NCBI GenBank assembly: GCA_029881835.1
Contig: JAOULV010000032.1
Coordinates: 1-10,223, forward strand
Reading direction: 5' to 3'
DNA length: 10,223 nt
Source: Rhodospirillaceae bacterium
GTDB taxonomy: Bacteria > Pseudomonadota > Alphaproteobacteria > Rhodospirillales > Magnetovibrionaceae
Shown here piece after piece: positions 1 through 6,628 of this stretch; positions within the stretch are counted from its first letter, which is position 1; each line of letters opens with the position of its first letter. Below the pieces are notes generated by a model. The model saw nothing but the letters and a program-made list of their open reading frames with translations, did not search any database and was not told the origin of the DNA. The position numbers and the translations under genes are program-made.

Positions 1-497
1 GTGCTTGGCACGATAACAGGCGTTGAAACGCTGGGGCGGGCATCGTCTTTTTTGCGTCTATCAGGACCAATGTATTGGCTGGTCACGATGAAAGGTTTGC
101 GCGCCAGCGCCAGAACTTTTATGCGTTGCATAAGCTGGCCGGCGGAAAGCGGTTTGCTGACAATATGGTCAACACCAGATTGTATTATGCTTCGCACCGT
201 TTCGTGGGTTGGTGACCATGCGGTAGCGATAACAGGAAGAAATGGATTATATTTGGTTTCGTAGTGGCGTAATTTATGAACAAAATCGCTAAAATCGCCA
301 TCGGGAAGTTCGTGGTCGGAAATAAGCAGGTCTGGTGAGCTGACATCAAGTATATTGGTCATATCGCGCATATTTACGGCAACGGAGATATTTCTGATGC
401 CGTTATCGGTCAGAATGTTGCGTATGGTTTGGCGAGATGTCCTGTCGGCATCAACGATGACGACATTGATATCTTCCAGATTTACTTTTGTATCCAT
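1..497 (-). CDS. Receiver-domain (CheY-like) response regulator, 3' end outside window
   Basis: The first 165 codons of an open frame read leftward from an ATG at 497-495 and run off the window with no stop. Residues about 10-130 form a receiver fold: VIVDADR at 13-19, probable phospho-acceptor Asp61 in LLISDHELPDGD, Thr92-Ala93 at the usual switch Thr/Ser position, and Lys115 in SKP. After the receiver comes FIVTSQYIGPDRRKK (136-150), a tail resembling the Y-x-GPDRR extension I associate with alphaproteobacterial receiver proteins, then a Pro/Ser-rich stretch (154-165). No DNA-binding or enzymatic output domain is visible, though one could lie past the edge. The second acidic-pocket position reads Ala17 where CheY has Asp13, which may weaken Mg2+ binding. 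The Shine-Dalgarno sequence is poor: a GGGG run lies about 13 bases upstream. The gene lies downstream of ispDF on the same strand but across 305 bp, so it probably has its own promoter. Its partner kinase and role are unknown. Confidence 0.8.
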   Translation of the reverse strand, partial: MDTKVNLEDINVVIVDADRTSRQTIRNILTDNGIRNISVAVNMRDMTNILDVSSPDLLISDHELPDGDFSDFVHKLRHYETKYNPFLPVIATAWSPTHETVRSIIQSGVDHIVSKPLSAGQLMQRIKVLALARKPFIVTSQYIGPDRRKKDDARPSVSTPVIVPS

Positions 498-802
498 AAC
501 TATCAAAGCGCCCCTGTGGTTATTATGCAATAAATGCTAATACCGTGCACACAAACCAGCCATTCAAAGTTGCCCAAAATTCCGGTGGCCGCCAAGGTGA
601 TTTGCAATACAAATTACCAACAAAAATACGTTGCCCGTTTATTTCAGGCATTATTTTAAGAATCAAGAGCAGGTTTATAATACGTTATTTAATGGTGTGG
701 TAATATAATAAATATTGCTTATTTTTTGCCACTTTTCAGCCATTTCATGGTGGCCGGTGAAGGGTTTGGTGTAAGCTAAAATTATTAAAAAAATTACCAA
801 AA
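498..802. other. AT-rich intergenic region, no gene seen
   Basis: This stretch separates the 3' end of ispDF from the start of the receiver gene, both on the minus strand, so it should hold a terminator for the first and a promoter for the second. I found no convincing coding frame. On the minus strand a CATAAT hexamer (complement at 522-527) lies about 25 bases upstream of the receiver ATG and could be a -10 box, but it has no good -35. On the plus strand an exact TATAAT occurs at 676-681, also without a recognisable -35. An AT dyad AATAT-N5-ATATT spans 702-716. The 10-mer AAATTACCAA occurs twice, at 611-620 and 791-800. Just after the ispDF stop the minus strand has a T7 run, preceded only by a weak 5-bp hairpin (TATTC-ATG-GAATA), which is not enough to call a rho-independent terminator. 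Confidence 0.6.
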
Positions 803-1969
803 TTATTCCATGAATACGGATGCAACCACTTGGGCGGCAACGCCTTCACCGCGACCCATCGCGCCTAGCTTTTCAGTTGTTGTTCCCTTAACCGATACCC
901 GCGCGATGTCTGTTTTTAAAATTTCGGCAATTCGTGCGCGCATTTGTTCACGGTGTGGGCCAATTTTTGGGGCTTCGCATATTATGGTAATATCGACATT
1001 TATAATTTTAGCGTTTTTCTTCTTCATTAATTCCAGCGCATGCAAGACAAAAATCTCTGAATTTGCGTCTTTCCATCTTGGGTCGGATGGGGGGAAATGA
1101 AAGCCGATATCGCCTTCGCCAATGGCCCCAAGCATCGCATCGGTTAGCGCATGCAATGGCACATCGGCATCGGAATGGCCAATAAAAGCCTTATCAAAAG
1201 GAACGTCAATTCCGCAAAGCCTTAGCCCGCTTCCGTCAGCAAAACGGTGAACATCATAACCAAAACCTACTCTGGTTTCACCTTGGGCTCTGCCCGATGC
1301 GTACTTATTTTGCGCACGAGCATAATCATCTTGCGTTGTAATTTTAAAATTCTCCTCAGCCCCGGCAACGATAGACACTTTCATTTCTGTTCCTTCAAAA
1401 ATAGAGGCATCATCGGTTACATTTTTATTTAGAAAATCCCTGTGCGATTTGGTTATTTCGGCAAAACGAAAACCTTGTGGGGTTTGCGCGCGATAAAGAT
1501 TGTTTCGTGAAATTGTTTTTTTTACCGAACCATCAGTGCATTCCTTCAGGGTATCGACAACCTCTAGGGCCGGTATTGCGCCCGGTGCATCTTTTAGGGC
1601 CGAAATAACGCCCGATATTAATTCATCACTTACAAACGGTCTGGCACCATCGTGTATTAACACGGTGTCGGGCGATAGGGGCGCAATGCTTTCAAGGCCA
1701 GCAAGAACGGATTGCTGTCTTGTTTCACCGCCGAAAACAGGCTTCAAAAGTTTATTTTCTGAAAATAATTTTGCAGTTGCATCGTATAGATCGATGTCAT
1801 TTTCATTAATAACGCAACGCACGGCTTCTATATTTGGGTGGCCGATGAACGCATTTATGCTTTCACCCAAAATTGTGCTTTCACCCAAGGGGGCGTACTG
1901 CTTGGGCACATCCCCGCCAAAACGCTGGCCGCGCCCGGCGGCGACTATAAGTGCGTAACAACCGGCCAT
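803..1969 (-). CDS. ispDF: Bifunctional IspD/IspF: MEP cytidylyltransferase and MEcPP synthase
   Basis: A 388-residue fusion enzyme for two non-consecutive steps of the cytosolic MEP isoprenoid pathway. The N-terminal IspD domain (about 1-226) transfers CMP from CTP to 2-C-methyl-D-erythritol 4-phosphate. It shows the nucleotide-binding AAGRGQRFGGDVPKQY (10-25), HDGARPF (106-112) and TPQGF (163-167). The C-terminal IspF domain (about 232-388) cyclises CDP-ME 2-phosphate to ME-cyclodiphosphate. It shows GYDVHRF with presumed metal ligands Asp239 and His241, GHSDADVPLHAL with His273 as third ligand, and the terminal KGTTTEKLGAMGRGEG. The start at 1969 gives the usual N terminus MAGCYALIVAAG and has AAGGG ten bases upstream; an in-frame ATG at 2020 would add 17 residues unlike the family. 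Such fusions are typical of alphaproteobacteria. The gene is transcribed away from the CcsA-like gene and dusB. No missing motif or frameshift is seen. Confidence 0.96.
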   Translation of the reverse strand: MAGCYALIVAAGRGQRFGGDVPKQYAPLGESTILGESINAFIGHPNIEAVRCVINENDIDLYDATAKLFSENKLLKPVFGGETRQQSVLAGLESIAPLSPDTVLIHDGARPFVSDELISGVISALKDAPGAIPALEVVDTLKECTDGSVKKTISRNNLYRAQTPQGFRFAEITKSHRDFLNKNVTDDASIFEGTEMKVSIVAGAEENFKITTQDDYARAQNKYASGRAQGETRVGFGYDVHRFADGSGLRLCGIDVPFDKAFIGHSDADVPLHALTDAMLGAIGEGDIGFHFPPSDPRWKDANSEIFVLHALELMKKKNAKIINVDITIICEAPKIGPHREQMRARIAEILKTDIARVSVKGTTTEKLGAMGRGEGVAAQVVASVFME

Positions 1970-1979
1970 ATCGATAAAA

Positions 1980-1984
1980 CCCTT
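1980..1984 (-). promoter_or_regulatory. Ribosome binding site deciding the ispDF start
   Basis: On the minus strand AAGGG lies ten bases before the ATG at 1969-1967. It supports the shorter 388-residue IspDF start over the upstream in-frame ATG at 2020. Confidence 0.6.
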
Positions 1985-1987
1985 CGT

Positions 1988-2023
1988 AAGATGCCTTTTT
2001 GTTTGACCATAGCCTAGCATCTT
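1988..2023. repeat. Inverted repeat AAGATGC/GCATCTT in the divergent intergenic region
   Basis: A perfect 7-bp inverted repeat has arms at 1988-1994 and 2017-2023, separated by 22 bases, between the divergent ispDF and CcsA-like genes. It straddles the candidate -10 of the minus-strand promoter. It could be an operator half-site pair or a long-loop hairpin. Seven-base arms this far apart can also arise by chance. Confidence 0.35.
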
Positions 2024-2038
2024 GCCCTAATTTGCCAA
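2011..2038 (-). promoter_or_regulatory. Candidate sigma70-type promoter for ispDF
   Basis: On the minus strand TTGGCA (complement at 2033-2038) is followed after 16 bases by TAGGCT (complement at 2011-2016). The -35 matches five of six consensus bases, but the -10 only three. Transcription would start near 2004, leaving a leader of roughly 35 bases before the ATG at 1969 and excluding the upstream ATG at 2020. This is inferred from base matches only. Confidence 0.3.
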
Positions 2039-2103
2039 CAGGCTTACTTTCTTTGCAAAATAAACGTACAACTAATAAACGATTTTATCCGAAAGAATGC
2101 CCA

Positions 2104-2910
2104 ATGAACCAAACTTTAATATTCAACCTTTTGGCACTGGCGGCACTTTTGCCCGCTAGCGTGCTTCCTGTGCGCGGCGAAAAATCATCGCGCGACTGGG
2201 TATTTTGGGTTGTGCTGGCGCTGGCGTGGTTGGGGCCATTTCTTTGGGCCGGGTACGCCATGTCAGGGGTGTGGAAAAGTGGGTTTTCAATAACTTTGTG
2301 GGTAACCATCGCCGTTTCATTGACGTTATTTGCTCTATTGGCAACCTTTGTGCGCGATGCATGGCGCCTTACGCCGTTAATGTCACCATATATGATGGCA
2401 TTGGGGGTTGTGGCGACCTTGTTCTGGCATCAAGGTTCCGGTTCTGGGCTGACCCAATCGGCCCCAGGCGGCTGGGTTGGTGTGCATATAGTAGTATCGC
2501 TTATAACTTATGGCTTGGTTACCGTGGCGGCGGTGGCGGCATTGGCGGCCTTTATTCAAGATCGCGCCTTGAAGCTAAAACGCCCAAACAAGCTTACCCA
2601 CATGTTGCCATCTGTCACCGATTGCGAGGGGTTGAGCGTACGCCTGCTTGGTTGGGGTGAAATGGTGTTAGGTGTAGGCCTTGCCAGTGGAATGGCGACC
2701 AAATTCATGGAAACAGGTGATTTTCTATCTTTTGACCACAAAACGGTTCTAAGTTTTGCCGCTTTTGCCATTATTGGGGCTATTTTGCTGGCCCACCACA
2801 AGACCGGGATGCGCGGGCGCAAGGTAGCCAGATTGGTGCTTTTGGCCTATTTACTGCTTAGCCTAGGCTACGTCGGGGTTAAGCTGGTAACCGACGTTTT
2901 GATGGCCTGA
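2104..2910 (+). CDS. CcsA/YpjD-family integral membrane protein (cytochrome c assembly type)
   Basis: A 268-residue polytopic membrane protein with about eight hydrophobic segments, near residues 4-22, 32-51, 62-82, 94-108, 124-151, 181-199, 213-231 and 242-262. The central signature WVGVHIVVSLITYG (124-137) followed by AAFIQDRALK (148-157), then the late DHKTVLSF (211-218) and KTGMRGRK (233-240), fits the CcsA-like YpjD proteins (COG4137). That family is related to the haem-handling proteins of cytochrome c maturation. His128 is the conserved candidate haem-contact residue; His212, His231 and His232 lie near the last helices. The tryptophan-rich WWD motif of true CcmC/CcmF/CcsA haem handlers is not evident, so a haem role is uncertain. 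The start at 2104 follows GAAAGAA and gives a family-like N terminus; the in-frame ATG at 1999 would add 35 polar residues. No other cytochrome-assembly gene is in the window. Confidence 0.75.
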   Translation: MNQTLIFNLLALAALLPASVLPVRGEKSSRDWVFWVVLALAWLGPFLWAGYAMSGVWKSGFSITLWVTIAVSLTLFALLATFVRDAWRLTPLMSPYMMALGVVATLFWHQGSGSGLTQSAPGGWVGVHIVVSLITYGLVTVAAVAALAAFIQDRALKLKRPNKLTHMLPSVTDCEGLSVRLLGWGEMVLGVGLASGMATKFMETGDFLSFDHKTVLSFAAFAIIGAILLAHHKTGMRGRKVARLVLLAYLLLSLGYVGVKLVTDVLMA

Positions 2911-2951
2911 TGGTATTTGGCTGTTATTTTTAACAAAATCCTCTGAAAATC

Positions 2952-2980
2952 TTGCTTTTTTGTCACTTTTGCCCAATAAA
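2952..2980 (+). promoter_or_regulatory. Candidate sigma70-type promoter for dusB-ntrBCYX
   Basis: TTGCTT (2952-2957) and AATAAA (2975-2980) are separated by 17 bases. The match is weak: three of six at the -35, although it keeps the TTG core, and four of six at the -10. Transcription would begin near 2987, giving a leader of about 30 bases to the dusB ATG at 3019 and excluding the in-frame ATG at 2980. The putative -10 lies inside the dyad at 2970-2986. Confidence 0.3.
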
Positions 2981-2986
2981 TGGGCA
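2970..2986. promoter_or_regulatory. Perfect 17-bp dyad TGCCCA-N5-TGGGCA, possible operator
   Basis: Two perfect 6-bp arms (2970-2975 and 2981-2986) flank a 5-base AT spacer, 33 bases ahead of the dusB start. The total length and outer TGC...GCA match the classic enteric NtrC site (TGCACC-N5-GGTGCA), while the inner arm bases differ. It overlaps the candidate -10, so a protein bound here would be placed to repress. An RNA hairpin is an alternative if transcription starts further upstream. Symmetry is seen directly; the binding partner is inferred. Confidence 0.4.
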
Positions 2987-3018
2987 TCTCGAAACATATA
3001 TGTGACATAGAAGACACA

Positions 3019-4005
3019 ATGAGCTACCGCATAGGCAATATTGAGCTTGAAAATAACATAATGCTGGCCCCCATGGCTGGCGTTACCGATTTACCGTACA
3101 GGCGCATGGTCAGAAAATTTGGCGTCGGGCTTGTGGTGTCTGAAATGATCGCATCCAAAGCTATGATTGTGGCGGCTAAAAAAACCATGCGCATGTCCAC
3201 ATCGTGTGATGATGAATTTCCCATGTCGGTTCAATTGGCCGGCAATGAGCCGGAAATAGTTGGCGAAGCCGCAAAACTGAACGAGGACAGGGGGGCGGCA
3301 ATCATTGACCTAAACATGGGATGTCCGGCAAAAAAAGTTGTCAACGGTTATGCTGGTTCGGCCCTGATGAAAGACGAAATATTGGCCGGAAAAATACTCG
3401 AAGCCGCGGTCAAGGCGGTTTCTATACCGGTAACCCTTAAAATGCGAACCGGTTGGGATGACAGTTCCCGAAACGCGCCAACCCTTGCACGCATAGCAGA
3501 AGAAAGCGGAATTAAATCATTGGTGGTTCATGGGCGAACACGTTGTCAGTTTTACAAAGGATCGTCCGATTGGGATTTTATCGGTGAAATAAAACGCGCC
3601 GTTTCAATTCCGGTAACCGGCAATGGTGACGTTACTACGGTTGATGATGCTGCCGAAATGCTAAAGCGTTCCGGTGCCGATGGGGTGATGATTGGGCGGG
3701 GAACTTATGGCAAGCCATGGTTTCCGGCACAAGTTGCGCATTTTCTAAAAACCGGCGAACGATTGAGCGAGCCATCAATCAATCAACAAATGGAATTATT
3801 GCTCGAACATTATGAGGGCATGCTGTCGCATTATGGTGAAGGCACCGGGATGCGCGCTGCGCGCAAACACATTGGCTGGTATTCAAAAGGTTTGCCGGGA
3901 TCTGCCGAATTTAGGGCAAAAGTAATGCGTGAAGCTGACACCAATAAGGTGAAAGAAATGATACGGGAATTTTATAAACCGTTGGTCGGGCAAATAGCTG
4001 CCTAA
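3019..4005 (+). CDS. dusB: tRNA-dihydrouridine synthase (DusB/NifR3)
   Basis: A 328-residue FMN-dependent enzyme that reduces uridine to dihydrouridine in the D-loop of tRNAs, using NADPH, in the cytosol. The N-terminal TIM-barrel begins at MLAPMAGVTDLPYR (15-28). Catalytic Cys102 sits in LNMGCPAKKV (98-107). Other family motifs are LKMRTGWDD (140-148) with a flavin-contact Lys141, VVHGRTRCQFYKG (169-181) and the phosphate-binding GNGDV (201-205) and MIGRG (224-228). The C-terminal helical domain (about 245-320) carries RAARKHIGWY. Length is normal for the family. I chose the ATG at 3019 because MSYRIGNI is the usual N terminus; the in-frame ATG at 2980 adds 13 residues and overlaps the dyad. 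Its position ahead of ntrBC is the alphaproteobacterial nifR3-ntrBC arrangement. The next gene starts after a 34-base gap, consistent with one transcript. Confidence 0.95.
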   Translation: MSYRIGNIELENNIMLAPMAGVTDLPYRRMVRKFGVGLVVSEMIASKAMIVAAKKTMRMSTSCDDEFPMSVQLAGNEPEIVGEAAKLNEDRGAAIIDLNMGCPAKKVVNGYAGSALMKDEILAGKILEAAVKAVSIPVTLKMRTGWDDSSRNAPTLARIAEESGIKSLVVHGRTRCQFYKGSSDWDFIGEIKRAVSIPVTGNGDVTTVDDAAEMLKRSGADGVMIGRGTYGKPWFPAQVAHFLKTGERLSEPSINQQMELLLEHYEGMLSHYGEGTGMRAARKHIGWYSKGLPGSAEFRAKVMREADTNKVKEMIREFYKPLVGQIAA

Positions 4006-4039
4006 GATAATTAATACCCATTAACAACCAAGGCAAAAA

Positions 4040-5188
4040 ATGAACGACAAGGTCGCAATGCTTAGTTCGACAAGGGGTATAGAAAAACCTGAAACGGTTG
4101 ACCCGGGGCAGATTATCAATGCTTTGGGTGCGGCGGTAATTGTGGTTGGCGAAAACCACGAAATTATGTTTGCAAATTCGGCGGCTGAGCAATTTTTTGC
4201 CAAAAGCAAAACTGTCTTGCAGGACGCGTCGCTTGATCGGCTTCTTCCCGGTGACAGCCCGGTGTTACAGTTGATCAATCAGGTTCGCTCAACCATGCGC
4301 GAAGTTACCGAACACGGCATAATCCTTGATGCGCCAAGCACCGGTAACCGCATGGTTAGCGTTCAGGCCGTACCGTTGCTTGAGCTTCCGGGCGCGGTAG
4401 TAATTAATTTTCAAGAACGCTCGATTGCCGATCAGATTGATCATCGTTTAACCAATCGCGATACCGCGCGTTCGGTTTCGGCCATGGCCGCGATGATGGC
4501 GCACGAAGTAAAAAACCCTCTTTCCGGCATTCGCGGTGCGGCACAGTTGCTTGAACAAAATGCCAACGCCCAAGACAGCCAGCTTACCCAGCTTATTCAG
4601 GATGAAACCGATCGCATCCGCGAGCTGGTAGAAAGAATGGAAGTGTTCTCTGATGGAATGCCAATTGCCGTTGGCCCGGTAAACATTCACCAAGTGCTAG
4701 GCCGGGTGCGTAAAATTGCCGAACACGGGTTTGGCAAAAATGTTCATTTCATCGAAGAGTACGATCCATCGCTTCCTCCCGTAAGTGGAAATCGTGATCA
4801 GTTAATCCAGGTGTTTTTAAATTTGGTAAAAAATGCGGCAGAGGCGGTTCCGGAAAATGATGGAAAAATTATTCTCAAAACCCAATACCAGCACGGCGTG
4901 CGCTTTGCCATGCCGGGCAGCAAAAGCAAGATACATCTTCCGCTTTCGGTTAGCGTTATTGATAACGGGCCGGGGATTCCACCCGATGTGCAAGAGCATT
5001 TATTTGAACCGTTTGTTACGGCAAAGCAGGGCGGTAGCGGGCTTGGTTTAGCGCTGGTTTCTAAAATTATTGGCGATCATAGCGGCGTGATAGATTTTAA
5101 AAGCACAAACGGCAATACCATGTTTAGGGTTTTGCTTCCCATATCCGACGAACCGCTATCGGCAATTGATGACACGGGGGAAATATAA
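4040..5188 (+). CDS. ntrB: Nitrogen regulation sensor kinase/phosphatase NtrB
   Basis: A 382-residue soluble histidine kinase that phosphorylates NtrC under nitrogen limitation and, with PII protein, promotes its dephosphorylation. An N-terminal PAS domain covers about 22-125 (AAVIVVGENHEIMFANSAAE). The dimerisation/phosphotransfer domain holds the H-box MMAHEVKNPLSGIRGAAQLL with His155. The ATP-binding domain shows the N-box LNLVKNAAEAV (260-270), G1 box DNGPGIPP (308-315), F-box LFEPFVTAKQ (321-330) and G2 box GGSGLGLALV (331-340). No membrane segment is present, and length is close to other NtrB proteins. AAGG lies six bases before the ATG. The stop codon directly abuts the ntrC ATG with no intervening base, so the two are very likely translationally coupled. 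A small TTAAT-ACCC-ATTAA dyad lies in the dusB-ntrB gap (4011-4024) and has no terminator tail. Confidence 0.96.
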   Translation: MNDKVAMLSSTRGIEKPETVDPGQIINALGAAVIVVGENHEIMFANSAAEQFFAKSKTVLQDASLDRLLPGDSPVLQLINQVRSTMREVTEHGIILDAPSTGNRMVSVQAVPLLELPGAVVINFQERSIADQIDHRLTNRDTARSVSAMAAMMAHEVKNPLSGIRGAAQLLEQNANAQDSQLTQLIQDETDRIRELVERMEVFSDGMPIAVGPVNIHQVLGRVRKIAEHGFGKNVHFIEEYDPSLPPVSGNRDQLIQVFLNLVKNAAEAVPENDGKIILKTQYQHGVRFAMPGSKSKIHLPLSVSVIDNGPGIPPDVQEHLFEPFVTAKQGGSGLGLALVSKIIGDHSGVIDFKSTNGNTMFRVLLPISDEPLSAIDDTGEI

Positions 5189-6625
5189 ATGGCAACTGGC
5201 GCCACCATTCTTGTTGCCGATGATGACAGGGCCATACGCACCGTTTTGGAGCAAGCGCTTTCGCGCGCAGGTTATGAAGTAATGGTAACTTCAAACGCTT
5301 CGACTTTGTGGAAATGGACGGCCGAGGGAATTGGCGATCTTGTTATCACCGATGTCGTGATGCCCGATGAAAACGGCCTTGATCTTGTTCCCAGAATTTT
5401 AAAAATAAGGCCAAACCTTCGCGTAATTGTAATGAGCGCACAAACAACATTGATGACGGCGGTAAAAGCGGCTGAACGTGGCGCGTTTGAATATTTGCCA
5501 AAACCATTTGATATAAGCGAGCTTTTGGCTGTGGTGGCGCGCGCGCTCGAAGCCGGAAATGCTGCCAATAAAAACAAAAAGAACAAAGACGAAGAAGAGC
5601 TTCCGCTTATTGGCCGTTCGTTGGCAATGCAAGACATATACCGAACAATTGCCAGATTAATGCAAACCGACCTTAGTGTAATTATTACCGGTGAAAGCGG
5701 CACCGGCAAAGAACTGGTGGCGCGCGCCCTTCATGATTTTGGCAAAAGACGAAATAAACCGTTTGTTGCGGTTAACATGGCGGCAATCCCGCGCGACCTT
5801 ATTGAAAGCGAATTATTTGGCCATGAAAAAGGTTCATTCACAGGCGCTACCCAACGTAGTCAAGGCCGGTTTGAACAAGCGCAAGGCGGTACGCTGTTTC
5901 TTGATGAAATAGGCGACATGCCACCCGAAGCGCAAACAAGGTTGCTTCGCGTTTTGCAAGAAGGCGAATACACCACCGTTGGCGGACGAACACCAATAAA
6001 AACAAATGTGCGAATAATTGCCGCAACGCACCGTGATCTTAAGCAGTTAATCAGGCAGGGGCGTTTTCGCGAAGATTTATATTTCCGTCTTAATGTGGCT
6101 CCGCTCAGGCTTCCACCGCTTCGCGAGAGAACCGAAGATATACCGGAACTGGTAAGTCATTTTTTAACCGAAGCGGCAGAAAGCGGTCTTCCGTGGAAAA
6201 CCATAACCGCAGATGGAATGAACAGGCTAAAACAGCATTCATGGCCTGGAAATGTGCGCGAACTTGAAAACATGGTCAAAAGACTGGCCGCGCTTACAGC
6301 CGAAGACGAAATAGGGCAAAGGGTAATTGAGGCCGAATTTTCAGAATTACCCATTGGCGATGATGACGGTCCCGGTGGCGGCATTTCGCATTCGGTTGAA
6401 AAACATCTAAAATCGTATTTTGCCGCACACAATAATTCGCTACCAGCGGCTGGCCTTTATGACCGTGTTTTGCGCGAGGTTGAAAGACCATTAATTGCAC
6501 TTACCCTGGAAGCAACCAATGGAAACCAGATAAAAGCGGCCGATGTGTTGGGGGTAAACAGGAATACCTTAAGAAAAAAAATTCGTGAACTTGATATCCC
6601 CATAATTAAAAACGGGGGTAAATAA
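5189..6625 (+). CDS. ntrC: Nitrogen regulation sigma54 activator NtrC
   Basis: A 478-residue bacterial enhancer-binding protein. The receiver domain (about 5-120) has the acidic pocket Asp11-Asp12, phospho-acceptor Asp55 in VITDVVMPDENG, and Lys105 in LPKPFD. The AAA+ sigma54-interaction domain (about 138-370) has Walker A GESGTGKE (168-175), Walker B GTLFLDE (234-240), FREDLYFRLNV (293-303) and SWPGNVREL (351-359). The sigma54-contact loop reads GSFTGA (215-220) instead of the canonical GAFTGA. The C-terminal Fis-type helix-turn-helix lies in GNQIKAADVLGVNRNTLRKK (445-464), preceded by the alphaproteobacterial GLYDRVLREVERPLI. A GGGGG run eight bases before the ATG, within the ntrB end, supplies the ribosome site. 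As NtrB's partner it should activate nitrogen assimilation genes at sigma54 promoters. All catalytic residues appear intact. Confidence 0.97.
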   Translation: MATGATILVADDDRAIRTVLEQALSRAGYEVMVTSNASTLWKWTAEGIGDLVITDVVMPDENGLDLVPRILKIRPNLRVIVMSAQTTLMTAVKAAERGAFEYLPKPFDISELLAVVARALEAGNAANKNKKNKDEEELPLIGRSLAMQDIYRTIARLMQTDLSVIITGESGTGKELVARALHDFGKRRNKPFVAVNMAAIPRDLIESELFGHEKGSFTGATQRSQGRFEQAQGGTLFLDEIGDMPPEAQTRLLRVLQEGEYTTVGGRTPIKTNVRIIAATHRDLKQLIRQGRFREDLYFRLNVAPLRLPPLRERTEDIPELVSHFLTEAAESGLPWKTITADGMNRLKQHSWPGNVRELENMVKRLAALTAEDEIGQRVIEAEFSELPIGDDDGPGGGISHSVEKHLKSYFAAHNNSLPAAGLYDRVLREVERPLIALTLEATNGNQIKAADVLGVNRNTLRKKIRELDIPIIKNGGK

Positions 6626-6628
6626 CAA

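Larger units (their letters stand above)
2911..3018. other. Intergenic leader region ahead of the dusB-ntr cluster
   Basis: This 108-bp gap is the likely control region for the downstream five-gene cluster. It holds a weak AT hairpin TGTTA-TTTT-TAACA (2922-2935) with no U-tract, so I do not call it a terminator. It also holds a candidate promoter, a 17-bp dyad (listed separately) and the 10-bp palindrome ACATATATGT (2994-3003). I saw no sigma54 -24/-12 element. Confidence 0.5.

Noticed and set aside
787..815. Rho-independent terminator after ispDF
   Set aside because: A T7 run exists on the minus strand, but the only preceding stem is a 5-bp AT-rich hairpin over the stop codon.
1500..1958. 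152-codon open frame on the plus strand opposite ispDF
   Set aside because: It is antisense to clearly conserved IspD motifs, and its translation shows no recognisable domain.
1970..2020. Upstream in-frame ATG extending IspDF by 17 residues
   Set aside because: The ATG at 1969 has a good AAGGG ribosome site and the family-typical N terminus, while the extension is polar and non-conserved.
2138..2152. Sigma54-like element (TGGC...TTGC with GG-N10-GC spacing)
   Set aside because: It lies inside the first codons of the CcsA-like gene, in a Leu/Ala-rich stretch where such bases are expected, and has no start site or gene suitably placed downstream.
2205..2660. 151-codon plus-strand frame within the CcsA-like gene
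   Set aside because: It overlaps the membrane protein in another frame and lacks the family motifs present in the 2104-2910 frame.
2922..2935. TGTTA-TTTT-TAACA hairpin as terminator of the CcsA-like gene
   Set aside because: The stem is only five AT-rich pairs and is followed by AAATCC rather than a T-tract.
2980..3018. Upstream in-frame ATG extending DusB by 13 residues
   Set aside because: The added residues do not resemble the family, the ATG lies inside the dyad and overlaps the candidate -10, and the ATG at 3019 gives the usual DusB N terminus.
5272..5709. 145-codon open frame on the minus strand opposite ntrC
   Set aside because: It is the shadow of the NtrC receiver and Walker A region; the plus-strand protein is unambiguous.
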